Source: CAYNRE01 sp964399535 (GTDB lineage: Bacteria > Planctomycetota > Planctomycetia > Pirellulales > CAYNRE01). From it: a DNA stretch of 64,000 nt. Position 1 is the stretch's first letter; each line of letters starts with the position of its first letter. The position numbers and the translations under genes are program-made. This document shows, one piece after another, positions 17,212 through 25,797 of the stretch. The notes beneath the pieces were generated by a model. It made no database searches. It worked only from the letters and a program-made list of their open reading frames with translations, and was not told the origin of the DNA. The stretch is taken from contig CAYNRE010000072.1 in NCBI GenBank assembly GCA_964399535.1, positions 62,001 to 126,000 on the forward strand. The letters are read 5' to 3'.

Positions 17212-18384
17212 ATGCACGCGGCCCGAGGAATCTGGGGAACCTGGAGCCGGCCGTCGCGCCGAGCCGAGCCGGCGCTGCCGCCGACGTATTGCTTCGGCTG
17301 TCCCGAATGTGGGGCAGCCACCCGTGGTACCCGGGCGCGGCAAGCTGAGACACTGAACTGCTACGCTTGCGGCCAGGCGATTTGGGTGGCGCCAGCGACG
17401 GTTTGGCCGCGCCCCGCCCCGGTAGCGTCGGACCAGCCCATAGCCCGCGGGCCGGCCGCGCCGGGCAGGGCCCCCCGCGGCGGGCCGGCGCCGGTTCCCG
17501 GTCCGGTTCCCGAGCCGATTCTGGGGGGTGAACAGGGGCACGGTCGAGCGTTTCCCTCGCCGTTGGGTTGGATTCGGGCCTGGGCCGCCGCCGTTCGTCG
17601 ACGAGTCGCGGAAGCGGTCGGGCGGGTGGTGGGCTGGTTTACCTGGCCCCGGGTCGCGGCGCTGGCAGCCCTGGTGCTGATCGCGACGACGCTCTGGTGG
17701 ACCTGGCGCAGCAGCCGCCGCGCGCGGTTCATTCGGGAACTGGAATCGGCCACCGTGGCCGGCAAACAGGCGTTGTTAGCCGGCGACCTGGTCACCGCGC
17801 AGCAGCAACTGACCATGGCCGCCCGAGCAGCCCAGGGACTCGGCTTGGGAACCCTGGCTGAGCGACGCGGTTTGCAGTGGGCCGCCGAGGCCGAGCTGTG
17901 GGGCCGCCTGACCGGGCCGGCCCTCGAGGAGTTTTTCTGGGACCCGGCCCAGGCCCAGGTCGGCGACCCAACGGCCTCGGCAGCCCGGTTTCGCGAGCGA
18001 TACGCCGGCCGCACGCTCATTCTGGATGCGCTTCTGCTTCCCCCTGAACCGGCCGATGGCGCCAAGGCAGCGGTCCGGATCGACTGGTCCTTCTCGGCCG
18101 GAACCGGCCGGGTCGAGATCGATCTGACCCAGCAACCCGACTTAGCCCGCCTGGCCGCGGCAACCCCCAGGCGCGTGGTTTGTGGGCTGGAGCTAAGCGA
18201 CCTGGCACGCACCGAGGGCCAGCCGCCGCGGTGGATCATCCAGCCGCGGCCCGGTAGCCTGGTTTGGCTCACGCTGGCCGGGCCGCTGCGCTTGCGGGGT
18301 TGGCCCGAAGACCCTGAGCTTGAATCGTTGCTCGATCGCCAATCGCAGCAACTTGGATTGGAGATCGAGGAGGGTGGGCCGTGA
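17212..18384 (+). CDS. Zinc-ribbon membrane protein of unknown function
   Basis: I do not recognise a named family. From the ATG at 17212 the protein is 390 residues. A further in-frame ATG at 17116 is possible. Residues 30-53 form a zinc ribbon of two CxxC pairs (CPEC and CYAC). A Pro/Gly/Ala-rich linker runs to about 120. One membrane helix lies at about 147-165 (RVAALAALVLIATTLWWTW), followed by a roughly 220-residue globular domain (FIRELESATVAGKQALLAGDLVTAQQQL, which looks TPR-like, then a beta-rich part with LELSDLAR). A cytoplasmic ribbon with an exported C-terminal domain fits. Its end overlaps the next gene by ATGA, so the two are probably co-translated partners. Confidence 0.75.
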   Translation: MHAARGIWGTWSRPSRRAEPALPPTYCFGCPECGAATRGTRARQAETLNCYACGQAIWVAPATVWPRPAPVASDQPIARGPAAPGRAPRGGPAPVPGPVPEPILGGEQGHGRAFPSPLGWIRAWAAAVRRRVAEAVGRVVGWFTWPRVAALAALVLIATTLWWTWRSSRRARFIRELESATVAGKQALLAGDLVTAQQQLTMAARAAQGLGLGTLAERRGLQWAAEAELWGRLTGPALEEFFWDPAQAQVGDPTASAARFRERYAGRTLILDALLLPPEPADGAKAAVRIDWSFSAGTGRVEIDLTQQPDLARLAAATPRRVVCGLELSDLARTEGQPPRWIIQPRPGSLVWLTLAGPLRLRGWPEDPELESLLDRQSQQLGLEIEEGGP

Positions 18385-19928
18385 TGGGGAATCTTGCGGC
18401 ACTTGATCGCCGACTGGCCCCGGCACGTCGCAAAGCCTGCCGGCGACTGGCCTGCCTGGTGGCGCTGGCCTGGGCGGGCCTGGCCAGTGGCCTGCGGGCC
18501 GAGGTGATCGAAATCCACGATCTGCACCCCTGGTCGGATTTCGAAAACCGGCCGGTGGTGGTCGGTGGCCGGTTTCAATCGGCGGCGCAGGGCCGTTTGC
18601 GATTGGTCGACAGCCAGCTCGATTTTCGCCTGGCCCCGGGGGTGCGAATTCCCCGGCCGGCCCCACGTCACTTGGAACTGCGTGGTCGATTGCGGCGGCA
18701 GGGCGAGCAGTGGGTGTTTCTGGTGGAGTTTGTCGGCAGCGGGCCGAGCGAAGCGGAACAGTTTGCCCGGCAACAGGCCCACTTGGCCGACTCCGACTGG
18801 TCGCGCCAGGTGGCCTTGGGCAACTGGGCTCGCCAGCGAGGGGCCTGGTACCACGACCCCGAACTGACCACCCTGGCGGTCGGCGCTTATCGCCGCGCGC
18901 TCGCGTTGCGCCGGGCCGTGGCTGACGAGCACCCGCAAACCGGCGAAGCCTGGTTGTTGGCGCTCCTGGCCGAATGGCTCGGCTGGCCGCCCGAGGAGGT
19001 TCAAGCCTGGCAACACCACTGGCTGGTGCAGGCGAGCCGGCAAACACGGCCGGGAGACGCCGCCGGCTGGCGGCCGCTGGCCGCGATGGTGGCTCGTTGG
19101 CTGCCGGGCGCACGGTTGCCGGCCACGGTTCCCAGCGAGTTCGATGCTGCGGCCTACCTTGCCGCGCCCGACGAGGTGTATCCCCGGCTATCCGCCGCGA
19201 TGCGGCGGCAGGCCCATCGCGCCTTGTGGGTCGAGCTCACCACGCGCTGGCTGCGGGCCCGGGCCGCGCTGCCCGCGGCCGATCTTGAACAACTGGCGCT
19301 CGAAGCCCAGCGGCTTGTACCGGAGCGGGATGAGTTGGCTGGCGAGTTTCGCCTGGCCTCGGCTCGGCGAGGGGCCGAGAATCCCACCGAGCTTTCGCGC
19401 CGCGACCTGGGCCAGGCGCGCGCCGCGCTGCTGGCGCTGGAGCGGCACGACGAGGCAGCCCAATTGACCGAGGCCTGGGTCGGGGCCGAGCGGTTACGGC
19501 TGGGGCGCCGCGATTCGCGAGGGCGGATTCGGCTTGCCGAGGACGTACGGCAGTGGGGAGTTGGCGATCAGCTCGTGGCCGAGTTGGCCCAAGAGGCGCT
19601 GGCCATCGAGCCTGAGCTTGCCCGGGCTGGCGAACTGCTGCACGAACTGGGCTACCAGAAATTCGGCGGCCAGTGGCGCCGCCGCGATGAGCTGAAGCCC
19701 AGCCAGTTGGCCAGCGAGCGGGCGGGCTCGGGCGACGGCATCGGACCTGGGACGACGGAGCAGGAAGTCGTTCGGCAACTGCGCAAGCCCGACCGGGTGA
19801 CGCGAGTTGTTACCGGCCGGCAGGTGACCGAACAATGGATTTACGACGGTCCGCCGCGGCTGGAGTTGTACCTGCGCCGGCCCTCCGACGGACGACCGGC
19901 CCGGGTTCTCGGATCGGTTTCCCCCTAA
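18381..19928 (+). CDS. Exported protein with TPR-like repeats and a BamE/SmpA-like tail
   Basis: The family is not recognised. The 515-residue product has a signal peptide (RRLACLVALAWAGLASGLRA), followed by a beta-rich domain of about 90 residues (RPVVVGGRFQSAAQGRLRLVD). Next comes a long helical region with paired-helix repeats, which appear to be TPR-like. The last 60 residues read GTTEQEVVRQLRKPDRV then EQWIYDG and a final strand, which is the pattern of BamE/SmpA-type domains. It starts within the stop of the zinc-ribbon gene (ATGA). An envelope role together with that membrane protein is likely. Details are unknown. Confidence 0.75.
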   Translation: MMGNLAALDRRLAPARRKACRRLACLVALAWAGLASGLRAEVIEIHDLHPWSDFENRPVVVGGRFQSAAQGRLRLVDSQLDFRLAPGVRIPRPAPRHLELRGRLRRQGEQWVFLVEFVGSGPSEAEQFARQQAHLADSDWSRQVALGNWARQRGAWYHDPELTTLAVGAYRRALALRRAVADEHPQTGEAWLLALLAEWLGWPPEEVQAWQHHWLVQASRQTRPGDAAGWRPLAAMVARWLPGARLPATVPSEFDAAAYLAAPDEVYPRLSAAMRRQAHRALWVELTTRWLRARAALPAADLEQLALEAQRLVPERDELAGEFRLASARRGAENPTELSRRDLGQARAALLALERHDEAAQLTEAWVGAERLRLGRRDSRGRIRLAEDVRQWGVGDQLVAELAQEALAIEPELARAGELLHELGYQKFGGQWRRRDELKPSQLASERAGSGDGIGPGTTEQEVVRQLRKPDRVTRVVTGRQVTEQWIYDGPPRLELYLRRPSDGRPARVLGSVSP

Positions 19929-20468
19929 GCGAGGCGGCAGGCCGCGGTCTGGGGCGGGGGTCGGGGGTCGCCAAGAACCGCGTAGTCGGCAATTCTTGCC
20001 GAAACTGGGAAATCGGCTGCACATCCTTGCCGGTTTTGTCGATTATCCCTGTGCCAAACTTCGGCACCTGCCCCACCGAACGCGTGTGGGGGTCTGCGTC
20101 CGCCGGAGGGGGGTTGCGGCCAGGCGAGCGCTGCCAAGTGTCCGGTCGGCCGGGCGGGTAGCCCGAGCCACCCCGGCGGGCATCCGCTGGCCGGGGCAAG
20201 TGTGCTGCAAGCGGTTGGCTCAATAGAAGTTAATGAGAGTCGGCCTGCCCGGCTCGAGAGCGAGCTGGACCGGCTTTTTCCGGACAACCAGCAGCGCTTT
20301 CCGTACGTACTATAGTTTGTTTGCTCGTCAGCCATCGGCCCGACCCTGGCGGTCGAATCCGAGGCGACGCGGGCAAGCGGTGTCCAGCATCAAGAGGCGT
20401 TCAACGGAACAAGACAGCATCCGCGGCCGTGGGCACGGCGGTGTTGTCGCCCTGGGGGGGATGAAGGC
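19929..20468. other. Intergenic region upstream of the DksA-like gene
   Basis: There are 540 bases with no credible gene. A TATAGT hexamer at 20311-20316 lies in the least GC-rich part, about 155 bases before the dksA-like start, and could be a -10 box. The matching -35 position (CCAGCA) is poor. No strong repeat or terminator was found. Confidence 0.4.
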
Positions 20469-20918
20469 ATGGCGCGCAAAGATGCCATTTTGCAGATGCG
20501 CGAGATTCTCGTGAAGCGGCGCGACGCCTTGCGCAAGGCGCTGGCGGGCGACCTGAGCCTGTTGCGCGAACTGCGCGAACAATCGGCCGGCGACCTGGTC
20601 GATGCCGCGCTCGATTCGGCCCAGGACGAGATCAGCTCGCAGTTGGCCGAGGTCGAAAGCCGCGAGTTGGCGCGCATCGAAAACGCGCTGGATCGGATGC
20701 GGACCGGCCACTATGGGGTCTGTGAAGGCTGCAACACCAAGATTCCCATGGCCCGGCTCAGTGCGTTGCCTTACGCCACGCACTGCATCGAATGCCAGCG
20801 CGAAATCGAACGAACCGGTTCGGTCGGTAACGGCGATGCCGACTGGGGACGGTTGCTCGACACTGGTTCGGGCGACGGCGACTTGTCGATCAACGACATC
20901 GAGCTCGACGTTTCCTGA
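20469..20918 (+). CDS. DksA/TraR-family zinc-finger transcription regulator
   Basis: The 149-residue protein has an N-terminal coiled coil (residues 1-80, with DLVDAALDSAQDEISSQL) and a C4 zinc finger formed by CEGC and CIEC near residues 85-108 (HYGVCEGCNTKIP, then ATHCIECQREIE). DksA proteins insert their coiled coil into the RNA polymerase secondary channel and mediate ppGpp-dependent control. The coiled-coil tip reads DAALDSAQDEIS. E. coli DksA carries DxxDxA at the tip, so the DxALDSA order here is compatible. The C-terminal 25 residues are acidic. The gene appears monocistronic, with a hairpin 33 bases after its stop. Confidence 0.88.
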   Translation: MARKDAILQMREILVKRRDALRKALAGDLSLLRELREQSAGDLVDAALDSAQDEISSQLAEVESRELARIENALDRMRTGHYGVCEGCNTKIPMARLSALPYATHCIECQREIERTGSVGNGDADWGRLLDTGSGDGDLSINDIELDVS

Positions 20919-20951
20919 CCGGACCGACTGCCGGCAAGCGACCACGCGCAA

Positions 20952-20972
20952 CGGCGCCCAATTTGGGCGCCG
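20952..20972. terminator. GC-rich hairpin after the DksA-like gene
   Basis: CGGCGCCC and GGGCGCCG form a perfect 8-bp stem around AATTT, 33 bases after the stop codon at 20918. There is no following T-run, so it is either a weak or Rho-assisted terminator or an mRNA 3' end stabiliser. Confidence 0.4.
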
Positions 20973-21144
20973 GCGCCGCGGTTCGGCTGCGGTGGCCGCT
21001 CGCGGAAGCGTTGCGCGACCCGAACCGCTTTTCGGGGCAGGGGAAGCGGTGGGCCGTGGCCTGTTCGGTCGCGCTGCGACCGGGGTTTCCCCCTGCCCAT
21101 CTCGCATCGTGCCCGCGTGGTCGCGCGAGCCGGGGAGTCGGGGC

Positions 21145-22734
21145 ATGTCTGGCAGTCGCGGCATCGGACGGGCCCTGATGCTACTGGGCCTGGCGGCGCT
21201 GGTGGTCGGGACGGGGTTTCCCCGCCGGCAAGCCCGCGCTGAGGAGTCGGGTGAACTCTCTGCCGACGATCGGGCCGTTCTCTTCGCGGCCCTGGCCGAG
21301 GAAGCCGACGCCCTCGAGGCGCGGCTCAATGTGGTCAAAACCGTGGTCCGGCTGGCCCGGCCCTCGGTCGTGCACATCGAATGGCAAAAACGCCGGGCCG
21401 CGCGCCCCGGTGGCCGAGCCGTGCAGATCGAAGAGGCCGGGTCGGGCGTGGTCCTGCGGTTGAAGGAACAGTTCTTCGTCGTAACCAACTGGCATGTCAT
21501 CCGCGATGCGGAACTGAAAGACATCAAGATCATTTTGGCCGATGGCCGTACGCTGACGCCCCTGCAGCGGTGGTGGGATAAGGCCACGGACGTGGCGGTC
21601 ATCGCCGTCGAAGAATCGGGCCTGGTCTCGGCCGAGGTCGGCGATAGCGACCGCCTGGAAATCGGCGATTTCGTCCTGGCCGTGGGGAGCCCGTTCGGCC
21701 TGAGCCACTCGGTCACTTACGGCATCATCAGCGCCAAGGGGCGGCGCGATCTGGAACTACCCAACGACGACCTGCGCTATCAAGATTTCCTGCAGACCGA
21801 CGCGGCCATCAACCCCGGCAACAGCGGCGGGCCGCTCTTCAACCTCCGCGGCGAGGTGGTGGGAATCAATACCGCCATCGCCAGCAGCTCGGGTGGAAAC
21901 GAAGGCATCGGCTTTACGATTCCGATCAACATGGTCATGGCCATCACCCGGCAACTGGTCGACCGGGGCCACGTGGTGCGGGCCTATTTGGGGGTCAGTT
22001 TGGATCCCGCCTTCGGGCCCGCCACCGCCGCCCGGCTGGGCCTGTCCCGGCCTCATGGCGCGCTGGTCAACGGAGTCCGGCCCGATTCGGGCGCCTCGGA
22101 GGCAGGAATCCAGGTCGACGACGTGATCCTGGAATTCAACCACGTGCGGATCGACGACGATAAGCACCTGGTCAATGTGGTGAGCCTGACCGAGGTAGGG
22201 CAGCGGATTCCCGTGCGAATCCTTCGCCAGCGCCAGGAATTGACCCTAGAAGTAAGGCTCGGTGACCGCACTCAGGCCGAGACGCCGGCCAAACCCAGCA
22301 ACCGAACGCCGGCCGCGCCGGGGTCGCTCGACCAAAGCCAGCTCGACGAGGAATCGCTCGACGATAACTCACCCGACGGCAGCCTACCCGAAGGCAGCGA
22401 GCCCGAATCGGCCCTGGGCCAGACGATTGAAGAGGAAGCCTGGGATGTCGACGCCCTGGGGCTGACGCTCATCGAACTGGACGACCTGCGGCGTTCGCCG
22501 CGTCCGGCAGCCAGCCAGGGGCTGTACGTCAATCGAATCGATCCTCGGGGCCCCACGGCCGGCAAGCTGCGCGTGGGGGATGTCGTGGCCCAGCTCAACG
22601 GCCACCCACTCGTGGAGATTGAAGACCTGGAGCGGGCCCTCTCCGGCGTCGAGGTGGGCAGCCAAATTCAATTGCGCGTGGCCAATCGCGCGGGTGCCTT
22701 GCGCAACGTGGCGGTTCGACTTAGCGCTCCCTAG
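21145..22734 (+). CDS. HtrA/DegP-type serine protease with two PDZ domains
   Basis: The 529-residue product begins with a signal or anchor sequence (RALMLLGLAALVVGTGF). The chymotrypsin-fold protease spans about 65-270, with the catalytic triad His117 (TNWHVIRD), Asp149 (ATDVAVI) and Ser227 (NPGNSGGPLF). The first PDZ domain is at about 280-375, and a second at about 430-525 (GLYVNRIDPRGPTAGKLRVGD). Between them lies an acidic Ser/Asp/Glu linker. The envelope protease would degrade or refold damaged exported proteins. The ATG at 21145 is preferred because the frame upstream overlaps the dksA-like gene. It follows that gene by 226 bases. Both are stress genes, but co-transcription is unproven. 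Confidence 0.93.
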   Translation: MSGSRGIGRALMLLGLAALVVGTGFPRRQARAEESGELSADDRAVLFAALAEEADALEARLNVVKTVVRLARPSVVHIEWQKRRAARPGGRAVQIEEAGSGVVLRLKEQFFVVTNWHVIRDAELKDIKIILADGRTLTPLQRWWDKATDVAVIAVEESGLVSAEVGDSDRLEIGDFVLAVGSPFGLSHSVTYGIISAKGRRDLELPNDDLRYQDFLQTDAAINPGNSGGPLFNLRGEVVGINTAIASSSGGNEGIGFTIPINMVMAITRQLVDRGHVVRAYLGVSLDPAFGPATAARLGLSRPHGALVNGVRPDSGASEAGIQVDDVILEFNHVRIDDDKHLVNVVSLTEVGQRIPVRILRQRQELTLEVRLGDRTQAETPAKPSNRTPAAPGSLDQSQLDEESLDDNSPDGSLPEGSEPESALGQTIEEEAWDVDALGLTLIELDDLRRSPRPAASQGLYVNRIDPRGPTAGKLRVGDVVAQLNGHPLVEIEDLERALSGVEVGSQIQLRVANRAGALRNVAVRLSAP

Positions 22735-22932
22735 CGGTCTGGAACTGGATTCACCGCCGGGGCGTGGCGATTTGCCTCGCTCGGTGGGCCGCCGAGCCGC
22801 ATGCGGAAGCGCCGGAACACCTGCTACGCCGCGGCACGGTATCTTGGCGATCGATGCCACCGGGGCGAACCCCGCTCTTGGATTCTCGAGCCGGCGAGCC
22901 TGAGGGAGGCCGCTCCGCGTGCCGCCGCGGAA

Positions 22933-25491
22933 CTAGGGTCCCGAAGGTGCGCCCTTTAGGGGGGAAGCCGCCCCGCGACCGGCAAGGGCCGCTTCGGCCT
23001 CGGCCAGCCCGCGGCGGGCCTGAGCGTGGCCCGGATCGATCGCCAGGGCTCGGCGAAAGGCCTCGGCCGCCTCTTGGTAGCGCTGCAGCTTGAGCAGCAC
23101 CGTGGCCAGGTTGTTGTGGGCCTCGAGATACTGGGGCGATAGCCGCAGGGCCTCGCGGAAGATCGCCTCGGCCTCGTCGAGCCTCCCCTGGCGGAAACGG
23201 ACGACGCCCAAGTTGCCAAAGGCCTCGGCGAAGTCGGGCCGTGCCCGGGTGGCGCGGGTCAGGTGTTCGGCGGCGCCGTCCAGATCGTTGTGCACCAGCG
23301 CGATGAGCCCGAGCTGGCAGCGGGCCTCGGGGTTGTCGGGGTCCTCGAGCAGCATTTGTTCGAAAGCCCCGGCGGCACTGGCCCATTGCCCGCGACGAAT
23401 CTGGGCCACTCCTTCCAGGTAATGGCCGGAGAGCCTGATGCCGCGTCGCTCGGGCGAATCGTCCGGCGCCTGGGCCGACTCTTCCAACTCGAGCAATGCG
23501 CCGGCGCGGTCGAGCGCTTCATCGGCGCGGCCCAGGGCGAGCAGAAGCTCGGCTTCGCGGAGCCGCAGGTCGGCCGAATCGGGCGCTGTGCCCAGCCCCA
23601 GACGACAAAGTTCCAGCGCCAGCAGCGGGAGACCTCGCCGCTGGAGAACTTGAGCATAGGGCAGCAGCACCAGGCGAGCATGGTCGACCAGGCGGGCATC
23701 GAACAGCATCTCGCGCAGATACCACTCTTCGGCGGCGGCGGGGCTATCGACCACGCGTACCAGGTCTTTGGCGTAAAACAACAGGCCTGGTTCCTGCTCG
23801 AAGAGCAATTCGTCGTCGGCCTGGGGAAGCGGAATCCGTAGGGGGCTGCCCCGATAGGCCGGGTGGTCGAGCAGCGAGAGCACCGGCGCGAGCGGCGGGT
23901 CGTCGAAGATTTCCCAAAAATCGCTCATGCCGGGCAGGCTCGTGGTTTGAATGGCGTAACCCTTGAGCGGCCGCTCGACGTAGCCCAGCCGGGGACGGGC
24001 CAAGAGCACGGTCCAGGGGTAGCCAATCAGTAGCGGCCGGTCGCCGACACTGGCTTGCAAAGCCCGGGCCGCGGCCCGTTTATCGGCCAGGTCGGAGCGG
24101 TACCCACGATTTCGCTCTCGGGTCGTGCCGTCGCGAGTCGGAGTGGCAAGGACCTGGCCCCCCTCCTGGCCCACGGTCATTAGGCTCAGAAAAAGGCCGA
24201 GCAGGACCAATCCCAATGTCAGTCGTGGTGCCCGTCGCGGCGCGCCCAGGCCCCAGCCGGCGGCGAGAGCCAGCCAGGGAACCGCCAGAACCAGGTCGCG
24301 CACCACCAGTTGCCGCTCGATGGCCCAGAACCAAACGACCAGGCCGACCAGCCAGGCGACGCCGGCCACGGCCAGGGGGCGCTCGGCCCATCGCTGCGCC
24401 ATACGGCTCAGAAACGGCCCCTCGCCCACGGCCCGCGGCAGGGGGCGAAGCAGTCGGGTTACTGCCCCCGCCAGCACGGCCAGCGCAACCCAGGCCGACA
24501 GCCAGGGCAAGCCGCCCCAGTGGCCGAGGGACTGATTCCAGAGCGGCAACCGGGAAATAAGCGGCTGAGGCATTGGTGCGTTGAGGGCTCGCCACCAGAA
24601 GAGGATTCCTCCGAGAAGGGCTACCGACGTTGTTCCCCAGTCAAACCAGCGGCCCGGAGTAATCTCGCCCGTGGCGCGATCGGCCAGCAGTCGAACCGTG
24701 ACCACGCAGGCCGTGGCCAGCAGCACGACAACCCCGAGCGGATGAATGGCCCAGGCCGCGACCCCGCAAAACGCGGCCGCCATGGCTGCCCAGGGAGACG
24801 AGTTCTTGAGCAGCAGACAAGCCAGTGCGACCATCGACAAGGCGGCGACCCAAAGCTCCAAGCTCATAACTTCGATGGGAACGGTCACCTGGGGACAGAC
24901 CAAGAACGTAGCGGTAACCACTGAGGCTAGAAACGGACCCAGGCCGGGCCGGAGCAGGGCAAACCAGGCCAAACCCAACAGGGCTCCGGCGGCAACGCTG
25001 GCCAGATGCACGCAGACGACCGCGGTCGATGGTTTGACCGCGCGGAACAAGGCCCCCAGGGCCGGCCCTGCCAGGCTGGTTTCGAAGATCCAGCCGTGCG
25101 GTACCGTGGCGGCGATCTCCAGCCAAGGTGCTGGTAAGCCCTGGCGGGGGTCGAGTTCGGCCCACCAATCGCCGGCTCGGAACCAACCCAGCGCCGTGTC
25201 ATCGTAAGCGGGGGTGTCGAGCGCGGGCCAGGTCCAGGCGGCCAGCGCCAGCCCCAGCAAAAGCCAAGCCAACAACCACTTTCCCCATTGCCGGCGAGGG
25301 CCGCTTTGCCGAGGCCCCCTGGGCAAGGTGGGGGGCGCGACGGCATCGGCGAGGCCCCGGCCCGACCCGGCGGACGGCGCTACCAACTCGGCGGACGGGG
25401 AGGGCGCGGATGGCGCGGCACTGCCAGGTGGAGTAGTCGGATTCGGGCGATCGGCTGGCCGCGGCTTGCGACGAGAACCTTTGCGCGACAT
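22933..25491 (-). CDS. Multi-pass membrane protein with C-terminal TPR array
   Basis: This 852-residue protein starts at MSRKGSRRKP, with a basic, Pro-rich cytoplasmic lead of about 70 residues. Residues 75-470 contain about ten hydrophobic helices and an early acidic loop (TPAYDD). That arrangement is reminiscent of GT-C glycosyltransferases such as the PMT/ArnT type, although no definitive catalytic motif is evident. Residues about 600-850 hold five or more TPR units (AEARCQLGLIALVHNDLDGAAEHL, AFGNLGVVRFRQGRLDEAEAIF, AHNNLATVLLKLQRYQEAAEAF). A planctomycete family of glycosyltransferase-like/TPR fusions exists, but the function is unknown. It is convergent with htrA. Confidence 0.85.
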   Translation of the reverse strand: MSRKGSRRKPRPADRPNPTTPPGSAAPSAPSPSAELVAPSAGSGRGLADAVAPPTLPRGPRQSGPRRQWGKWLLAWLLLGLALAAWTWPALDTPAYDDTALGWFRAGDWWAELDPRQGLPAPWLEIAATVPHGWIFETSLAGPALGALFRAVKPSTAVVCVHLASVAAGALLGLAWFALLRPGLGPFLASVVTATFLVCPQVTVPIEVMSLELWVAALSMVALACLLLKNSSPWAAMAAAFCGVAAWAIHPLGVVVLLATACVVTVRLLADRATGEITPGRWFDWGTTSVALLGGILFWWRALNAPMPQPLISRLPLWNQSLGHWGGLPWLSAWVALAVLAGAVTRLLRPLPRAVGEGPFLSRMAQRWAERPLAVAGVAWLVGLVVWFWAIERQLVVRDLVLAVPWLALAAGWGLGAPRRAPRLTLGLVLLGLFLSLMTVGQEGGQVLATPTRDGTTRERNRGYRSDLADKRAAARALQASVGDRPLLIGYPWTVLLARPRLGYVERPLKGYAIQTTSLPGMSDFWEIFDDPPLAPVLSLLDHPAYRGSPLRIPLPQADDELLFEQEPGLLFYAKDLVRVVDSPAAAEEWYLREMLFDARLVDHARLVLLPYAQVLQRRGLPLLALELCRLGLGTAPDSADLRLREAELLLALGRADEALDRAGALLELEESAQAPDDSPERRGIRLSGHYLEGVAQIRRGQWASAAGAFEQMLLEDPDNPEARCQLGLIALVHNDLDGAAEHLTRATRARPDFAEAFGNLGVVRFRQGRLDEAEAIFREALRLSPQYLEAHNNLATVLLKLQRYQEAAEAFRRALAIDPGHAQARRGLAEAEAALAGRGAASPLKGAPSGP

Positions 25492-25797
25492 CAACCGCTC
25501 GCTTCCAACACAGTCGCCCCGAAAGGGTTTGGACAAGCCCAGGGCCGAATCTTAGTGGCCGTCGATCGGCCCCACAAGCGAAGCCGAGCCTAGTGGCCCA
25601 GGCAAACCAGGTAAGCCAGGCGAAACGGCGCCGGCTCGAAAGGCGCGGCTGGTAACCGCGATTCGCTCTTGTCCGGGTCAGACCGAACGGCTACCTTCCC
25701 CGCCCTAGTCTGAAGCTGCCGCAGCGATCATCTCATCATCACTTCATCGTCAGCTTGCCCGACTGCTTCGCGACACCGGGCAGAGGAACGCCGAGTC
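25492..25797. other. Divergent promoter region between the TPR membrane protein and the DUF481 gene
   Basis: These 306 bases separate two divergent genes. The stretch around 25725-25750 (ATCATCTCATCATCACTTCATC) is AT-richer, with short CAT repeats, and is the best candidate leader of the DUF481 gene. No clear promoter hexamers or RNA structure were found. Confidence 0.35.

Noticed and set aside
20311..20316. TATAGT as promoter of the DksA-like gene
   Set aside because: The -10 match is fair, but the -35 region (CCAGCA) does not match a sigma-70 site, so it is noted only within the gap entry.
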